Below are positions 18,012 through 27,395 of a DNA stretch of 64,000 nt, piece by piece (position 1 is the first letter of the stretch; each line of letters opens with the position of its first letter). A program made the position numbers and the translations under genes. The stretch lies in NCBI GenBank assembly GCA_017510335.1, contig JAFWNM010000013.1:1-64000 (forward strand), read 5' to 3'. The notes below the pieces were generated by a model, which was not told the DNA's origin, did not search any database, and was given only the letters and a program-made list of their open reading frames with translations. Source of the stretch: Paracoccaceae bacterium. Its GTDB lineage: Bacteria > Pseudomonadota > Alphaproteobacteria > Rhodobacterales > Rhodobacteraceae.

Positions 18012-19826
18012 CTAGTCGGGGCGCGATGTCATGTCGGGCATCACGGTGGCGGCCGCGGAAATCTGCCCTGCGCCCTCTCCCTGAATTCCGGCGGCGTTTG
18101 CCTCATCTGTGTCAATATGCATTTCGGTAAAGGCATTCTCGGACACGCGCACCAGCACACGCGTGAATGTCAGGTCGCGCCCTGTCGCCTCCAGCGTGAC
18201 ATTGACCATATCGCCATCCTGAACACCCATGCGCCCGGCATCCTGTGGTGCCATATGAATATGGCGTGACGCGATAATCAGCCCGTCACTGTCCAAGGTG
18301 CCCGCAGGGCCGGACAGCCGGATTTGTGGTGTTTCATCCAGCTTGCCGCTTTGGCGCACAGGGGCGTCAATGCCCAAGGCAAAACTGTCTGTGCGCGACA
18401 CTTCTATCTGGGTGCGCGCGCGCAACGGGCCAAGGATTGCCACATTGTGCAGACTGCCCTTGGGGCCATGCAGGGCCACACGTTCAACCGCCGCCCAGTG
18501 GCCTTGTTGCCGCAGGGGTTTGCCTTGGGTCAACTCATACCCCTTGCCAAACAGGGCATCCACGGCCTTGCGACACAAATGCACATGCCGCGCGGACACG
18601 GCAACCGGAATGCGCGCCCCCTGCCCCTTCGGGCGCGCGGCGGCACTGGCCACTTCCCGCGCGATCATCAACTGCTCGGCGGTTTCCGTGACCAGCACAT
18701 TGACCCGCGCGCCATAGGCCTGAATTTGCGGCGCAGCCCTTGCGGACAGGTCCACATTCATGTTGCGGTCATGGTCCAGCAAAACCCCCATGAAACCCAA
18801 CCCCTCGCAGATGCGCCGGCGCATGGACGCCGAATTCTCGCCAATGCCCCCTGTAAAGACCAGCACATCCAGCCCGCCCATGGCAGCCGCATAGGCGCCG
18901 ATGTATTTTCGCGCGCGGTATGCGTAGATATGGATGGCAAGCTGTGCGTCCGTGTCGCCATGCGCGGCGCGTTCCTCGACATCGCGCATATCTGATGATC
19001 CAGTCAGTCCCAGCAAACCGCTGTGACGGTTCAGCGCATCTTCAATCTGGGCCACGTCCAGCCCCAGTTCGCGCTGAACATACCCGAACACACCCGGGTC
19101 CACGTCGCCCGAACGGGTGCCCATGACAAGCCCTTCCATCGGGGTCATCCCCATGGAGCTGTCAATACTGATTCCACCCGCAATCGCACAGGCGCTTGCC
19201 CCGTTCCCCAGATGCAGGCTGATCAGCCGCAAGTCCCGCAACTGTTGTCCCAACACCTCGGCGGCGCGATGGGCCACATATTTATGCGACGTGCCGTGAA
19301 ACCCGTAGCGACGCAGCCCCTGTGCGCGCCAGTCTTTCGGAACGGCATAGGTGCTGGCGCGCGCAGGGTTGGTCAGATGAAACGCCGTGTCAAACACGGC
19401 CCATTGTGGCAAATCAGGCCAGACCTGCCGCGCAACATGCACAGCCGCAAGATTGGCTGGGTTATGCAAGGGCGCAAGCGGGGTCAATGCGTCAATCGCG
19501 CCCAGCGTTGTGTCTGTCAGCTGTGTGGCCGCACTGAAACGGTCCCCGCCATGCGCGATGCGGTGACCAATCGCATCTATTGTGCCAATTCCTGCCTGTT
19601 CTAACAGGGCCGGAACTGCGCGCGTGGCCTCATCCAAGGTGCAATAGGGCGCGGGTTCCATAACGGGTTTGTCTATTCCGTGCCGGTAGTCGCATCCCTT
19701 TGGGCCAAATCTGTCGAAACTGCCCTTGAAGATGTGCTTCGCCTGATCCAGCGTTTCGCCCGCATTCAGGTCGAACACCCCGAATTTCAGGGATGAACTG
19801 CCCGCGTTGAAAACCAGAATGCGCAT
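18012..19826 (-). CDS. acetate kinase fused to PduL-type phosphate acyltransferase
   Basis: A 604-residue fusion. Residues 1-395 are acetate kinase with the catalytic set intact: Asn7 (NAGSSSLKF), Arg89, His121, Asp146, His177 (YGFHGTSHK), Arg238 (MGTRSGD) and Glu384. Residues 405-582 are a PduL phosphotransacylase with zinc-site histidines 414/416 (ARHVHL), 522/524 (SRHIHM) and 570 (MHIDTDEANAAGI). One protein could therefore convert acetyl- or propionyl-CoA to the acyl phosphate and then to the acid plus ATP, or the reverse. The linker (about residues 391-405) is Ala/Lys/Gly-rich. The gene stands alone on the minus strand, divergent from doxX. Confidence 0.92.
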   Translation of the reverse strand: MRILVFNAGSSSLKFGVFDLNAGETLDQAKHIFKGSFDRFGPKGCDYRHGIDKPVMEPAPYCTLDEATRAVPALLEQAGIGTIDAIGHRIAHGGDRFSAATQLTDTTLGAIDALTPLAPLHNPANLAAVHVARQVWPDLPQWAVFDTAFHLTNPARASTYAVPKDWRAQGLRRYGFHGTSHKYVAHRAAEVLGQQLRDLRLISLHLGNGASACAIAGGISIDSSMGMTPMEGLVMGTRSGDVDPGVFGYVQRELGLDVAQIEDALNRHSGLLGLTGSSDMRDVEERAAHGDTDAQLAIHIYAYRARKYIGAYAAAMGGLDVLVFTGGIGENSASMRRRICEGLGFMGVLLDHDRNMNVDLSARAAPQIQAYGARVNVLVTETAEQLMIAREVASAAARPKGQGARIPVAVSARHVHLCRKAVDALFGKGYELTQGKPLRQQGHWAAVERVALHGPKGSLHNVAILGPLRARTQIEVSRTDSFALGIDAPVRQSGKLDETPQIRLSGPAGTLDSDGLIIASRHIHMAPQDAGRMGVQDGDMVNVTLEATGRDLTFTRVLVRVSENAFTEMHIDTDEANAAGIQGEGAGQISAAATVMPDMTSRPD

Positions 19827-20066
19827 GCTGTCTTCCTTGTCGGTCGGGCCATGGCGGCCAAGCTGCCATGGGATATTATTGCACAGGTTTTTTCACATGT
19901 TTCATACCCTGTTGCCATGGCATTGCCATGACATGGCGCAAATTTGGGCACATCGGCTGCCGTGCTTGTGTAATTTCGCACAGCGCATGTGGGGTATCAG
20001 TGAATTCTGCCCGTTTCGGAACCCGCTATATGGGGGCTTGTAGCACAGTCAGATCAAAGGGTCACA

Positions 20067-20468
20067 ATGACACATTCCACACTTCTTCTTGTCGCGCGCA
20101 TCTTGTTAGGGGCGCTGTTTCTGGTGTCCGGTTTCGGGAAACTGGGCGATGTTTCAGGCTTCGGCCAGTATATGGCCATGGGCGGCATTCCCGCAGCGCT
20201 GGCATGGCCGGCTGTCCTGTTCGAAATTATTGCCGGTGCGGCGCTGATCCTGGGTGTCATGACCCGCATCACTGCCTATGCGCTGGCGGCGTTTTGCGTC
20301 GTATCGGGGCTGCTGTATCATTTTGACCTGGGCGACCAGATGCAAATGACACAATTGCTGAAAAACCTGGCGCTGGCAGGCGGGTATCTGGCACTTTCGG
20401 TCACGGGTGCAGGCAGCCTGTCGGTGGATGCACGCCTTGATAACCGTGCAGCGGCACCTGCAAGCTGA
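20067..20468 (+). CDS. DoxX family membrane protein
   Basis: A 133-residue protein with four predicted membrane helices. The first, with ARILLGALFLVSGFGKLGDV, carries the DoxX/SURF4-like signature, and GIPAALAWPAVLFEIIAGAALILG follows. DoxX-like proteins have been tied to quinone chemistry and redox stress, but the reaction here is unknown. It is separated from the divergent acetate-kinase fusion by 240 nt and converges on the mutase gene across a shared hairpin terminator. Confidence 0.85.
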   Translation: MTHSTLLLVARILLGALFLVSGFGKLGDVSGFGQYMAMGGIPAALAWPAVLFEIIAGAALILGVMTRITAYALAAFCVVSGLLYHFDLGDQMQMTQLLKNLALAGGYLALSVTGAGSLSVDARLDNRAAAPAS

Positions 20469-20480
20469 TCAGATGACAAA

Positions 20481-20516
20481 ACTGCAGGGCATGGGCAAAG
20501 CCCCCTGCCCTGCAGT
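20481..20516. terminator. bidirectional terminator between doxX and the mutase gene
   Basis: ACTGCAGGGC / GCCCTGCAGT, a perfect 10-bp stem with a GC-rich inner extension; TTTT follows on the minus strand and ATTTCT on the plus strand. Confidence 0.75.
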
Positions 20517-20525
20517 ATTTCTACC

Positions 20526-22661
20526 TTACGACAACCCGCGCGCGCTGCGCACCAGATCAAGAATTTTCTTCGCAGCGTCGGGAATGTTTGTGCCTGGGCC
20601 GAAAATGGCCTTCACGCCCGCGCCATACAGGAAATCATAGTCCTGCTGTGGGATGACGCCGCCGCAAATGACAAGAATATCATCCGCGCCCGCATCGCGC
20701 AGTGCCTTGATAAGTTGCGGGGCCAGCGTTTTGTGACCGGCGGCCTGGCTTGAAATGCCAATGATATGCACATCATTGTCGATGGCATCCTGGGCCGCTT
20801 CGTCCGGGGTCTGGAACAATGGGCCAACATCCACGTCAAACCCGATATCGGCAAAGGCCGTGGCAATGACTTTCGCACCGCGATCATGGCCGTCCTGGCC
20901 CATCTTGACGACCAGCATGCGCGGGCGGCGCCCCTCGGCCTCGGCGAAGCGCTCCACATCGGCCTGTATGGCGGCGAACCCGTCATCGCCTTCATAGGCC
21001 GCGCCATAGACACCCGCCAGTGTCTTGACCTCGGCACGGTGGCGGCCGAATATCTTTTCCATTGCCATGCTGATTTCCCCCACAGTCGCGCGCGCGCGCG
21101 CCGCGTCCACCGCTGCTTCCAGAAGGTTGCCCCCGTCGCTGGCGCGGCGGGTCAGTTCATCCAGCGCCGCGTCGCATGCGGCCTGATCGCGGGTCGCGCG
21201 TATCTTTTCCAGACGGGCAATCTGGCTGTCGCGCACTTTGACATTGTCGATGTCCAGAATGTCGATCGGGTCTTCAACATCCTTGCGGTATTTGTTCACG
21301 CCAACGATCACTTCCTCGCCACGGTCGATCATGGCCTGTCTGCGCGCGGCAGTTTCCTCGATCCGCAGTTTGGGCATACCAGAGGCCACGGCCTTGGTCA
21401 TACCGCCCATTTCTTCAACTTCCTGCATCAGCCCCCATGCGGCTTCGGCCAGATCATGGGTCAGTTTTTCAATGTAATAGCTGCCTGCCAAGGGATCGAC
21501 GACCTTGGTGACGCCGGTTTCTTCTTGCAAAACCAACTGGGTATTGCGCGCAATGCGTGCGCTGAATTCAGTGGGCAGGGCAATCGCTTCGTCCAGCGCA
21601 TTCGTGTGCAGTGATTGCGTGCCGCCCAGAACCGCGCTCATGGCTTCATAAGCAGTGCGGATGACGTTGTTATAAGGGTCTTGTTCCTGCAAGGACACGC
21701 CCGATGTCTGGCAATGCGTGCGCAGCATGCTGGATTTGGGGTCTTTGGGGTTGAATTCTTCCATCACGCGCGACCATAGCAGCCGTGCTGCGCGCAATTT
21801 GGCGATTTCCATGAAGAAATTTGTGCCAATGGCAAAGAAGAACGACAAACGCCCGGCAAAATGGTCAACATCCATGCCCCGGTGGATGGCCGCACGCACA
21901 TATTCGCGCCCGTCAGCAAGGGTGAAACCAAGTTCCTGCACCAGATTGGCGCCTGCTTCCTGCATGTGATAGCCGGAAATCGAAATGCTGTTGAATTTGG
22001 GCATTTCCGCGCTGGTATATTCGATAATGTCCGCAATGATGCGCATGCTGGGTTCAGGCGGGTAAACATAGGTGTTGCGGACCATGAATTCCTTCAGAAT
22101 GTCATTCTGAATTGTCCCTGACAACAGCTTGCGGTCCACGCCCTGTTCTTCGCCAGTGACAATGAAATTGGCCAGAATAGGAATAACAGCGCCGTTCATC
22201 GTCATGGAAACGCTGACTTTTTCTAAAGGTATCCCGCTGAACAGGATCTTCATATCCTCAACAGAATCGATTGCCACGCCGGCCTTGCCGACATCGCTCA
22301 TCACGCGCGGATGGTCACTGTCATAGCCGCGATGGGTGGCCAGATCGAAGGCCACGGAAACGCCCTGCTGGCCTGCGGCCAGCGCCTTGCGGTAAAATGC
22401 GTTCGACTCCTCGGCGGTTGAAAAACCGGCATATTGACGAATTGTCCATGGGCGGCCCGTATACATGGTGGCACGCACCCCGCGTGTATAGGGGGCCTCG
22501 CCGGGGATTGTGCCCAGATGCTCCAGCCCTTCCAGGTCTTCCGCAGTATAAAGCGGCTGGACAGGGATGCCTTCCAATGTGTTCCATGTCAGGCTTTCGA
22601 CGGGGCGGTTTTTCAATTCCTTTCCGGCGATTTCGGCCCAACGGCCTTTTGGCGTGCTCAT
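20526..22661 (-). CDS. scpA: methylmalonyl-CoA mutase
   Basis: A 711-residue single-chain mutase that rearranges (R)-methylmalonyl-CoA to succinyl-CoA with adenosylcobalamin. The substrate-binding start of the barrel ([20 protein letters not shown]) and the C-terminal B12 domain with [11 protein letters not shown] (the cobalt-binding DxHxxG) are intact. It completes the propionate pathway begun by PccA and PccB a few kilobases away on the same strand. No PccR-type TTTGCAAA site is seen just upstream, so its control may differ. The epimerase gene is not in the window. Confidence 0.97.
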   Translation of the reverse strand: MSTPKGRWAEIAGKELKNRPVESLTWNTLEGIPVQPLYTAEDLEGLEHLGTIPGEAPYTRGVRATMYTGRPWTIRQYAGFSTAEESNAFYRKALAAGQQGVSVAFDLATHRGYDSDHPRVMSDVGKAGVAIDSVEDMKILFSGIPLEKVSVSMTMNGAVIPILANFIVTGEEQGVDRKLLSGTIQNDILKEFMVRNTYVYPPEPSMRIIADIIEYTSAEMPKFNSISISGYHMQEAGANLVQELGFTLADGREYVRAAIHRGMDVDHFAGRLSFFFAIGTNFFMEIAKLRAARLLWSRVMEEFNPKDPKSSMLRTHCQTSGVSLQEQDPYNNVIRTAYEAMSAVLGGTQSLHTNALDEAIALPTEFSARIARNTQLVLQEETGVTKVVDPLAGSYYIEKLTHDLAEAAWGLMQEVEEMGGMTKAVASGMPKLRIEETAARRQAMIDRGEEVIVGVNKYRKDVEDPIDILDIDNVKVRDSQIARLEKIRATRDQAACDAALDELTRRASDGGNLLEAAVDAARARATVGEISMAMEKIFGRHRAEVKTLAGVYGAAYEGDDGFAAIQADVERFAEAEGRRPRMLVVKMGQDGHDRGAKVIATAFADIGFDVDVGPLFQTPDEAAQDAIDNDVHIIGISSQAAGHKTLAPQLIKALRDAGADDILVICGGVIPQQDYDFLYGAGVKAIFGPGTNIPDAAKKILDLVRSARGLS

Positions 22662-22757
22662 GGCTGGTCCTTTCTGTCATCACGCGTAGGGAAAAACGCA
22701 TGCGCTATGGTGTTTTCCTGACAATTGCGACTATATGCAGTGCATGCAGGAGGCATT

Positions 22758-23267
22758 ATGAAACCGATCTTCACGCTTGTTTTTGCGTTGCATTTTCCGC
22801 TTGCGGCATTTGCCACCAACGGTCCCGACACGCCCGATACGGGGCAGGATATACCCAGCCTTGCCGCTGATACCGTGGCAGGCGACGACGCAGCCGAAAC
22901 GCTGCTGTTTCTGGACGCCCGCGAGATTGATGCGCGTGATTTCATTTGGGTAAACCGTATGATCGTTGTCATGGCGGAAACGCCCAACGACCCACAGCTT
23001 GAACGCCAGTTGAACGAATTGCGCGAACGCGCCAATGAATTCGTGGCCCGTGATGCCGTGGTGATTTTTGACGCCCATCCCCAGGACAGAAGCCCCTTGC
23101 GGCAGGTGCTGCGGCCAAGCGGGTTCGTCACCGCCATCATCGACAAGGATGGAGAGGTCAAGGCCCGCCGACCCGCCGTGCGCACAGGGCGTGAATTCAT
23201 GGCCATCATCGACAGGTTCCCGTCGCGCCGGCAGGAAATGCTGGAACGCTTGCCAGCAGGGCGCTGA
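22758..23267 (+). CDS. DUF4174 domain secreted protein
   Basis: A 169-residue product from ATG 22758, preceded by GGAGG. A signal peptide (MKPIFTLVFALHFPLAAFA) leads into a thioredoxin-like region: LLFLDAREIDARDF, then MIVVMAETPNDPQLERQLNEL, then SGFVTAIIDKDGEVKARRPAVRTGREFMAIIDRFPSRRQEM, which is the DUF4174 pattern. No CxxC is present, so it is not a classical thioredoxin. It is an insertion on the plus strand inside an otherwise minus-strand propionate locus. Function unknown. Confidence 0.8.
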   Translation: MKPIFTLVFALHFPLAAFATNGPDTPDTGQDIPSLAADTVAGDDAAETLLFLDAREIDARDFIWVNRMIVVMAETPNDPQLERQLNELRERANEFVARDAVVIFDAHPQDRSPLRQVLRPSGFVTAIIDKDGEVKARRPAVRTGREFMAIIDRFPSRRQEMLERLPAGR

Positions 23268-23279
23268 CATCCCACACGC

Positions 23280-23325
23280 CCGTGTTCAGGCGGACAGGCA
23301 TGCGCGCCTGCCGCCCTGAACACGG
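23280..23325. terminator. long hairpin between convergent genes
   Basis: CCGTGTTCAGG / CCTGAACACGG, 11 bp, with an inner CAGGC / GCCTG stem. No T-tract on either side, so it is more likely a transcript-end stabiliser than a classical terminator. Confidence 0.5.
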
Positions 23326-23343
23326 AATATGGGGGCAGCGCCA

Positions 23344-23730
23344 TCATGTAAAATAGCCGATTTTTTCGGCCCGCTGCGACATCAGCCACCAGCCCGGCCC
23401 GAAAACACTGACCAGCCACAACACAACGGCACTGCCGGGGTCCAGAAGGCCGAACCAGAACAGCACCGCCACCACCGCGCCCGTTCCATAGACAAGCCCG
23501 CCCCCGACAGCGACGAATTCCAGCCCAAGGCGAATACGGCTAAGCAGCGGGAAAAGCCCGTGAAATACCGCCATCCCGCCCAAAGGGGGCATTAGCAGAA
23601 GAAAATAATACCCATCGCGCACGCCTTCGGAAATACGGGTCAGGATCATCCACATCAGAACAAGGGCTGCACTGAAGCATAGGAAATACATCAGAAAAAG
23701 GCGAAAGGGCGTGCGCTTTTGCAGCATCAT
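23344..23730 (-). CDS. uncharacterised four-helix membrane protein
   Basis: A 128-residue protein with about four hydrophobic helices (residues 10-30, 42-62, 70-92, 98-115) and short polar loops. The start overlaps the pccA stop by 4 nt (ATGA), so it is translationally coupled to pccA and belongs to the propionate operon. I do not recognise a family. Because of the coupling, a transport or membrane-linked role in propionate use is a fair guess but no more. Confidence 0.7.
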   Translation of the reverse strand: MMLQKRTPFRLFLMYFLCFSAALVLMWMILTRISEGVRDGYYFLLLMPPLGGMAVFHGLFPLLSRIRLGLEFVAVGGGLVYGTGAVVAVLFWFGLLDPGSAVVLWLVSVFGPGWWLMSQRAEKIGYFT

Positions 23731-25724
23731 TCAAACTCCATGATGACATCATCCACCGCCAGCGACGCGCCTGCCTGAACGCTGATGCGCGACACAGTGC
23801 CCTTGCGTTCGGCGCGCAGGATGTTTTCCATCTTCATGGCCTCGACTGTGGCAAGTGCCTGGCCTTCGTAAACTTCCTGCCCTTCTTCGACGGCGATGGA
23901 CACGACCATGCCGGGCATGGGGCACAGCAGCAGTTTTGACGTATCGGGCGGCAGCTTTTCGGGCATCAGTTCCGCCAGTTGCGCTTGCCGCAGGGAGAAG
24001 ACATGCACCTTCAGGTCCGCACCGCGCAAACGCGCGCGAAACCCGCCGGGAATTTTGTCGATCTTCATCACCAACGGTGTTCCATTGACATCCAACCGCG
24101 CCAATGGCTGGCCCGGCACCCAGTCAGACGTGATGCGATACGCCTGCCCGTCCAGCGACACAGTTGCGCCGTCGCGGTCGGCGTCAATGCTGGCCTGCAG
24201 GCTTTCCCCTTGAAGATTGACAACCCAATCGGTGCCCACCACGCGTTTATGGTTGTCCATGCGCCCGGAAATGCGCGCGCGGCGAATCTCGGCCACGCGG
24301 TTCATGGCGCAGGCGCTGGCCGCCACGCGGCGCAGCAGATCAGGCGCCAGGGCAGCGCCTTCGAACCCGTCGGGGTATTCTTCGGCAATAAAGGCAGTCG
24401 TAATGTCCCCGGAAATGAAACGCGGGTGGTCCATCACGGCAGACAGGAACGGCAGGTTATGGCCAATGCCCTCAAGCTCGAATTCATCCAGCGCCAGTCG
24501 CATTTCATCAATGGCCTGTCCGCGCGTTGGCGCCCATGTGCAAAGTTTCGCAATCATGGGGTCATAATACATGCTGATTTCCCCCCCTTCGAACACGCCA
24601 GTATCATTGCGCACAGCGCGCGATGGTTCGACCAGTTCCGCAGGGGGACGATAGCGCGTCAACCGCCCGATGGAGGGCAGAAAATTGCGATACGGGTCTT
24701 CGGCATACAAGCGCGATTCAATCGCCCAACCGTTGATCTTCAGATCCGATTGCGCAAAAGGCAGTTTTTCGCCAGCCGCCACGCGGATCATCTGTTCCAC
24801 CAGGTCCACGCCCGTAATCAATTCGGTCACAGGGTGTTCCACCTGAAGGCGGGTGTTCATTTCAAGGAAATAGAAATTCCTGTCACCATCAACAATGAAT
24901 TCCACGGTGCCCGCAGATGTATAGCCAACAGCCGCAGCCAGTGCGCAGGCCTGTTCGCCCATCGCGCGGCGCGTCGCTTCGTCCAGAAAGGGGGATGGCG
25001 CTTCCTCGATTACTTTCTGGTTGCGCCGCTGGATCGAACATTCGCGTTCATGCAGATAGACAGTGTTGCCATGGCTGTCGGCCAGAACCTGAATTTCGAT
25101 ATGGCGGGGCTGGGTGACGAATTTTTCAATGAAAATACGGTCATCCCCGAAACTGGACGCAGCTTCGTTCTTGGAGGACTGGAACCCCTCGCGGGCCTCG
25201 TCATCATTCCAGGCGATGCGCATGCCCTTCCCGCCCCCGCCCGCGCTGGCCTTGATCATCACGGGATAGCCGACCTGATTGCTGATTTTGACAGCATCCT
25301 CTGCATCAGTGATCAGGCCCATATAGCCGGGCACTGTGCTGACGCCGGCTTCCTGCGCCAGTTTCTTGGACGTGATCTTGTCGCCCATCGCTTCAATCGC
25401 GTTTGCAGGCGGGCCAATGAAGGCAACACCTTCGGCGGCCAGCGCTTCTGCGAATTTCATGTTTTCAGACAGGAACCCATAGCCCGGATGCACTGCCTCC
25501 GCGCCGCTTTGGCGGATGGCGTCCATGATCTTGTCGATCACAATATAGGACTGGTTTGCAGGGGCAGGGCCGATATGGATGGCTTCATCGGCCATGCGCA
25601 CATGCAGCGCGTTGCGGTCCGCATCGGAATAGACAGCGACTGTCGCAATACCCATCTTGCGGGCGGTCTTGATGACGCGGCAGGCAATTTCACCACGATT
25701 GGCAATCAGGATCTTGCGGAACAT
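23727..25724 (-). CDS. pccA: propionyl-CoA carboxylase alpha subunit (biotin carboxylase and carrier)
   Basis: A 665-residue protein from ATG 25724, which has AAGGAG upstream; the longer frame to 25997 would overlap the next gene and lacks homology. Biotin carboxylase domain (MFRKILIANRGEIACRVI; ATP-grasp SAGGGGKGMRI; MNTRLQVEHPVTE), a BT-type linker (about 455-590) and a C-terminal biotinyl domain with the biotin-accepting Lys in VEAMKMEN. With PccB it converts propionyl-CoA to methylmalonyl-CoA. Same strand as pccB but separated by four small genes. Confidence 0.97.
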   Translation of the reverse strand: MFRKILIANRGEIACRVIKTARKMGIATVAVYSDADRNALHVRMADEAIHIGPAPANQSYIVIDKIMDAIRQSGAEAVHPGYGFLSENMKFAEALAAEGVAFIGPPANAIEAMGDKITSKKLAQEAGVSTVPGYMGLITDAEDAVKISNQVGYPVMIKASAGGGGKGMRIAWNDDEAREGFQSSKNEAASSFGDDRIFIEKFVTQPRHIEIQVLADSHGNTVYLHERECSIQRRNQKVIEEAPSPFLDEATRRAMGEQACALAAAVGYTSAGTVEFIVDGDRNFYFLEMNTRLQVEHPVTELITGVDLVEQMIRVAAGEKLPFAQSDLKINGWAIESRLYAEDPYRNFLPSIGRLTRYRPPAELVEPSRAVRNDTGVFEGGEISMYYDPMIAKLCTWAPTRGQAIDEMRLALDEFELEGIGHNLPFLSAVMDHPRFISGDITTAFIAEEYPDGFEGAALAPDLLRRVAASACAMNRVAEIRRARISGRMDNHKRVVGTDWVVNLQGESLQASIDADRDGATVSLDGQAYRITSDWVPGQPLARLDVNGTPLVMKIDKIPGGFRARLRGADLKVHVFSLRQAQLAELMPEKLPPDTSKLLLCPMPGMVVSIAVEEGQEVYEGQALATVEAMKMENILRAERKGTVSRISVQAGASLAVDDVIMEFE

Positions 25725-25791
25725 GCGGACTCCTTGAAAATAAGCGCAGCCATGGCGCGGGTCAGGTAAATGAAGGCGTGGCGCTGCGGCA

Positions 25792-26172
25792 TCACTCTTC
25801 CCATGTGTCGAAGGCAAATTCGGACGATCCATCAAACAGCTGCGGGAAGCTGGCCTGGGCTGCGCGCATGTCAACACGCAGCAGGGCGTCATAGCTGGCG
25901 GGATCAAATTCGGCGTCTGCCGCGACCACTTCGCGCCCGAACAGCCATGACAGGCGCCCTGCGTCCAGATTGCCACGTTCAAAGGGGTCTTCGCCAAAAT
26001 GCGCGATCAAAGCGCCAAGAAAGGCTTCATCTGCACGCCGGTCGGCGGCGCGCCGGTCCGCGAAACGCTTGCGCGCAACAAGGGGTGTCACCCCTTTGGG
26101 GTTGCCGCGTCGTATGGTGAATTGGAAATCAGTGCTGGGCAAGCGCCCAGGAAAGCCGCGATGCTTCAGCAT
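25792..26172 (-). CDS. hypothetical protein of the pcc locus
   Basis: A 126-residue soluble protein from ATG 26172 (GGAGG six bases upstream). It is basic at the N-terminus (MLKHRGFPGRLPSTDFQFTIRRGNPKGVTPLV) and then acidic, with DEAFLGALIAHFGEDPFERGNLDAGRLSWLFGREVVAADAEFDPASYDALLRVDM. There are no membrane helices and no motif I can name. It sits 67 nt upstream of pccA on the same strand, so co-expression with the carboxylase is likely. Confidence 0.7.
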   Translation of the reverse strand: MLKHRGFPGRLPSTDFQFTIRRGNPKGVTPLVARKRFADRRAADRRADEAFLGALIAHFGEDPFERGNLDAGRLSWLFGREVVAADAEFDPASYDALLRVDMRAAQASFPQLFDGSSEFAFDTWEE

Positions 26173-26217
26173 GGCTGTCCTCCAAAAAGTTGAAGACCCG
26201 CGCCAAAGCATGGGGCA

Positions 26218-26244
26218 CGGGCAGGCGCGGGCAGCGCCTGCCCG
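26218..26244. repeat. strong GC hairpin downstream of the first small lipoprotein gene
   Basis: CGGGCAGGCGC / GCGCCTGCCCG, a perfect 11-bp stem with a 5-nt loop, ten bases past the lipoprotein stop. No T-tract; probably a stabiliser of the upstream message. Confidence 0.6.
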
Positions 26245-26253
26245 GCTGGTGAT

Positions 26254-26385
26254 TTAGCGGCCCTTGGGCGAAACAGGTTCAACCATAATAGGTGCGGGAA
26301 CCGGTTCTGGTGCGGGCTGGTGCTTTGCACAGGCCCCCAATGCAAGGGTTGCGCCGAAAACTGCAAGAAGGGTGAACTTGGACAT
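26254..26385 (-). CDS. small lipoprotein 1 of the pcc locus
   Basis: A 43-residue product too short for many gene finders. AGGAG precedes the ATG at 26385. The signal sequence MSKFTLLAVFGATLALGAC ends in a lipobox, leaving a mature tail of about 25 residues (AKHQPAPEPVPAP, then MVEPVSPKGR). It is a clear paralogue of the gene at 26626-26766: both begin MSK, both have LGAC, and both carry a Lys-His-rich start with Pro-Ala repeats and a VEPVS ending. Predicted to be membrane-anchored and exposed to the periplasm. Function unknown. Confidence 0.75.
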   Translation of the reverse strand: MSKFTLLAVFGATLALGACAKHQPAPEPVPAPIMVEPVSPKGR

Positions 26386-26527
26386 GCGTATCTCCTGTTG
26401 TCACTGTCCGTGAAGATATGCGCAGGGGGGGTGCCCCCCGCCATACCGGCAACGCAAGAAAAAGCCTTGCGCTTGCGAGAAAGACTAACGCATGCACAGG
26501 GACTTGACCACAGGTTTTCTAACATGG

Positions 26528-26616
26528 GGTGCAGGCAGAAAACTAAAATTTGCGGCCTGCACCTTAGCTTTGCGGCCCTGTTTGGGCCAACGGGAACAGG
26601 GATGCGTCCCTGTCCC
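26528..26616. repeat. two hairpins between the tandem lipoprotein genes
   Basis: GGTGCAGGC / GCCTGCACC at 26528-26563 (18-nt loop) and GGGAACAGGGA / TCCCTGTCCC at 26592-26616 (tetraloop, one bulge). The second lies just past the stop of lipoprotein 2. A further G6/C6 hairpin is at 26425-26439. None has a T-tract. Confidence 0.5.
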
Positions 26617-26625
26617 CTGCAAGGC

Positions 26626-26766
26626 TTAGTATTTCGATTTGCTCGAAACGGGTTCCACATAGATGGGGGCTGCGATCGGCTCCATCGGGGCGGGGCGCTT
26701 GTGTTTTTCACATGCGCCAAGCACGAGGACGGCCGACACTGCGGCAAGAAGGGCAACTTTGGACAT
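26626..26766 (-). CDS. small lipoprotein 2 of the pcc locus
   Basis: A 46-residue product from ATG 26766, with AGGAG seven bases upstream; an 86-codon extension is not supported. Signal MSKVALLAAVSAVLVLGAC with lipobox, mature part EKHKRPAPMEPIAAPIYVEP then VSSKSKY. It is a paralogue of lipoprotein 1 at 26254-26385 by local duplication. It lies between the DUF6497-like gene and lipoprotein 1 on the pcc strand. Function unknown; membrane anchoring is the only solid prediction. Confidence 0.75.
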   Translation of the reverse strand: MSKVALLAAVSAVLVLGACEKHKRPAPMEPIAAPIYVEPVSSKSKY

Positions 26767-26949
26767 GAATTTCTCCTGCTCATGAAAACCGGGTGCGTTA
26801 TTTTGTTTTTTCGCACCGGCGGGGTTGTGGTCGCATGCCAGAAGACATGCCCGCGTATAATATCGCGCCCGCGGAATCCTGACCACCGAAATTCAACGCG
26901 GCTGTAACGATGTGGCTGTTGTGCACCATTTCTGCAGTTCAGGCGTGCT

Positions 26950-27384
26950 TCAGTCATGATAGACATCATCTTCCAACTCGCATCCATCAATTCCGAACTG
27001 GAATCCTTCGAAAAACTGCACAATATCTGCATCGCGGGTGCCAAACGGAAGGTCACGTTCCAACATGGTAATGACCGCCCCGTTCCAACCCTGATCCTGC
27101 GGGAATTCGCCCAGATCGGCCAGGCTGCGCAACTGGGTGCTGCACAACCACAGCATGTCGTCAAAAACGCGCAGCGCATCCCCTGCATAAAGGCTTGGCG
27201 GTTCGGCCAGTTTCGGCACGATGTAACGCAGACGAATCACGGCCAGATCCTCGTCCCATATCTCATCCAGGGGATAGGCGACCTCGCCCGAGGGCATGAC
27301 TAGTTGATTGCTGCCCTGCCCGATCGCATGCTGCGGCATGGCCCAGCCCAAAGCCGTGCAGAAAATGATCGTGCGTGCCCCCAC
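26950..27384 (-). CDS. secreted protein resembling DUF6497
   Basis: A 144-residue product with a signal peptide (MGARTIIFCTALGWAMPQHAIG). The mature part has the pattern LVMPSGEVAYPLDEIWDEDLAVIRLRYIVP, then a helical middle with LWLC, then ITMLERDLPFGTRDADIVQFFEGFQFGIDGCELED. This fits a small Rhodobacterales family that I recall as DUF6497, sometimes mislabelled acetolactate synthase; it has no such activity by sequence. Two cysteines could form a disulfide. It starts 12 nt after pccB ends, so it is in the same operon. Confidence 0.65.
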   Translation of the reverse strand: MGARTIIFCTALGWAMPQHAIGQGSNQLVMPSGEVAYPLDEIWDEDLAVIRLRYIVPKLAEPPSLYAGDALRVFDDMLWLCSTQLRSLADLGEFPQDQGWNGAVITMLERDLPFGTRDADIVQFFEGFQFGIDGCELEDDVYHD

Positions 27385-27395
27385 TGCCCTGCCCC

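Noticed and set aside
23979-25769. 596-codon plus-strand open frame
   Set aside because: It lies wholly antisense to pccA and the neighbouring gene; such long frames arise from GC-rich codon bias, and the translation matches no family.
27360-27384. acetolactate synthase annotation for the 144-residue gene at 26950-27384
   Set aside because: The protein has a signal peptide and is far too short, with none of the thiamine-diphosphate motifs.
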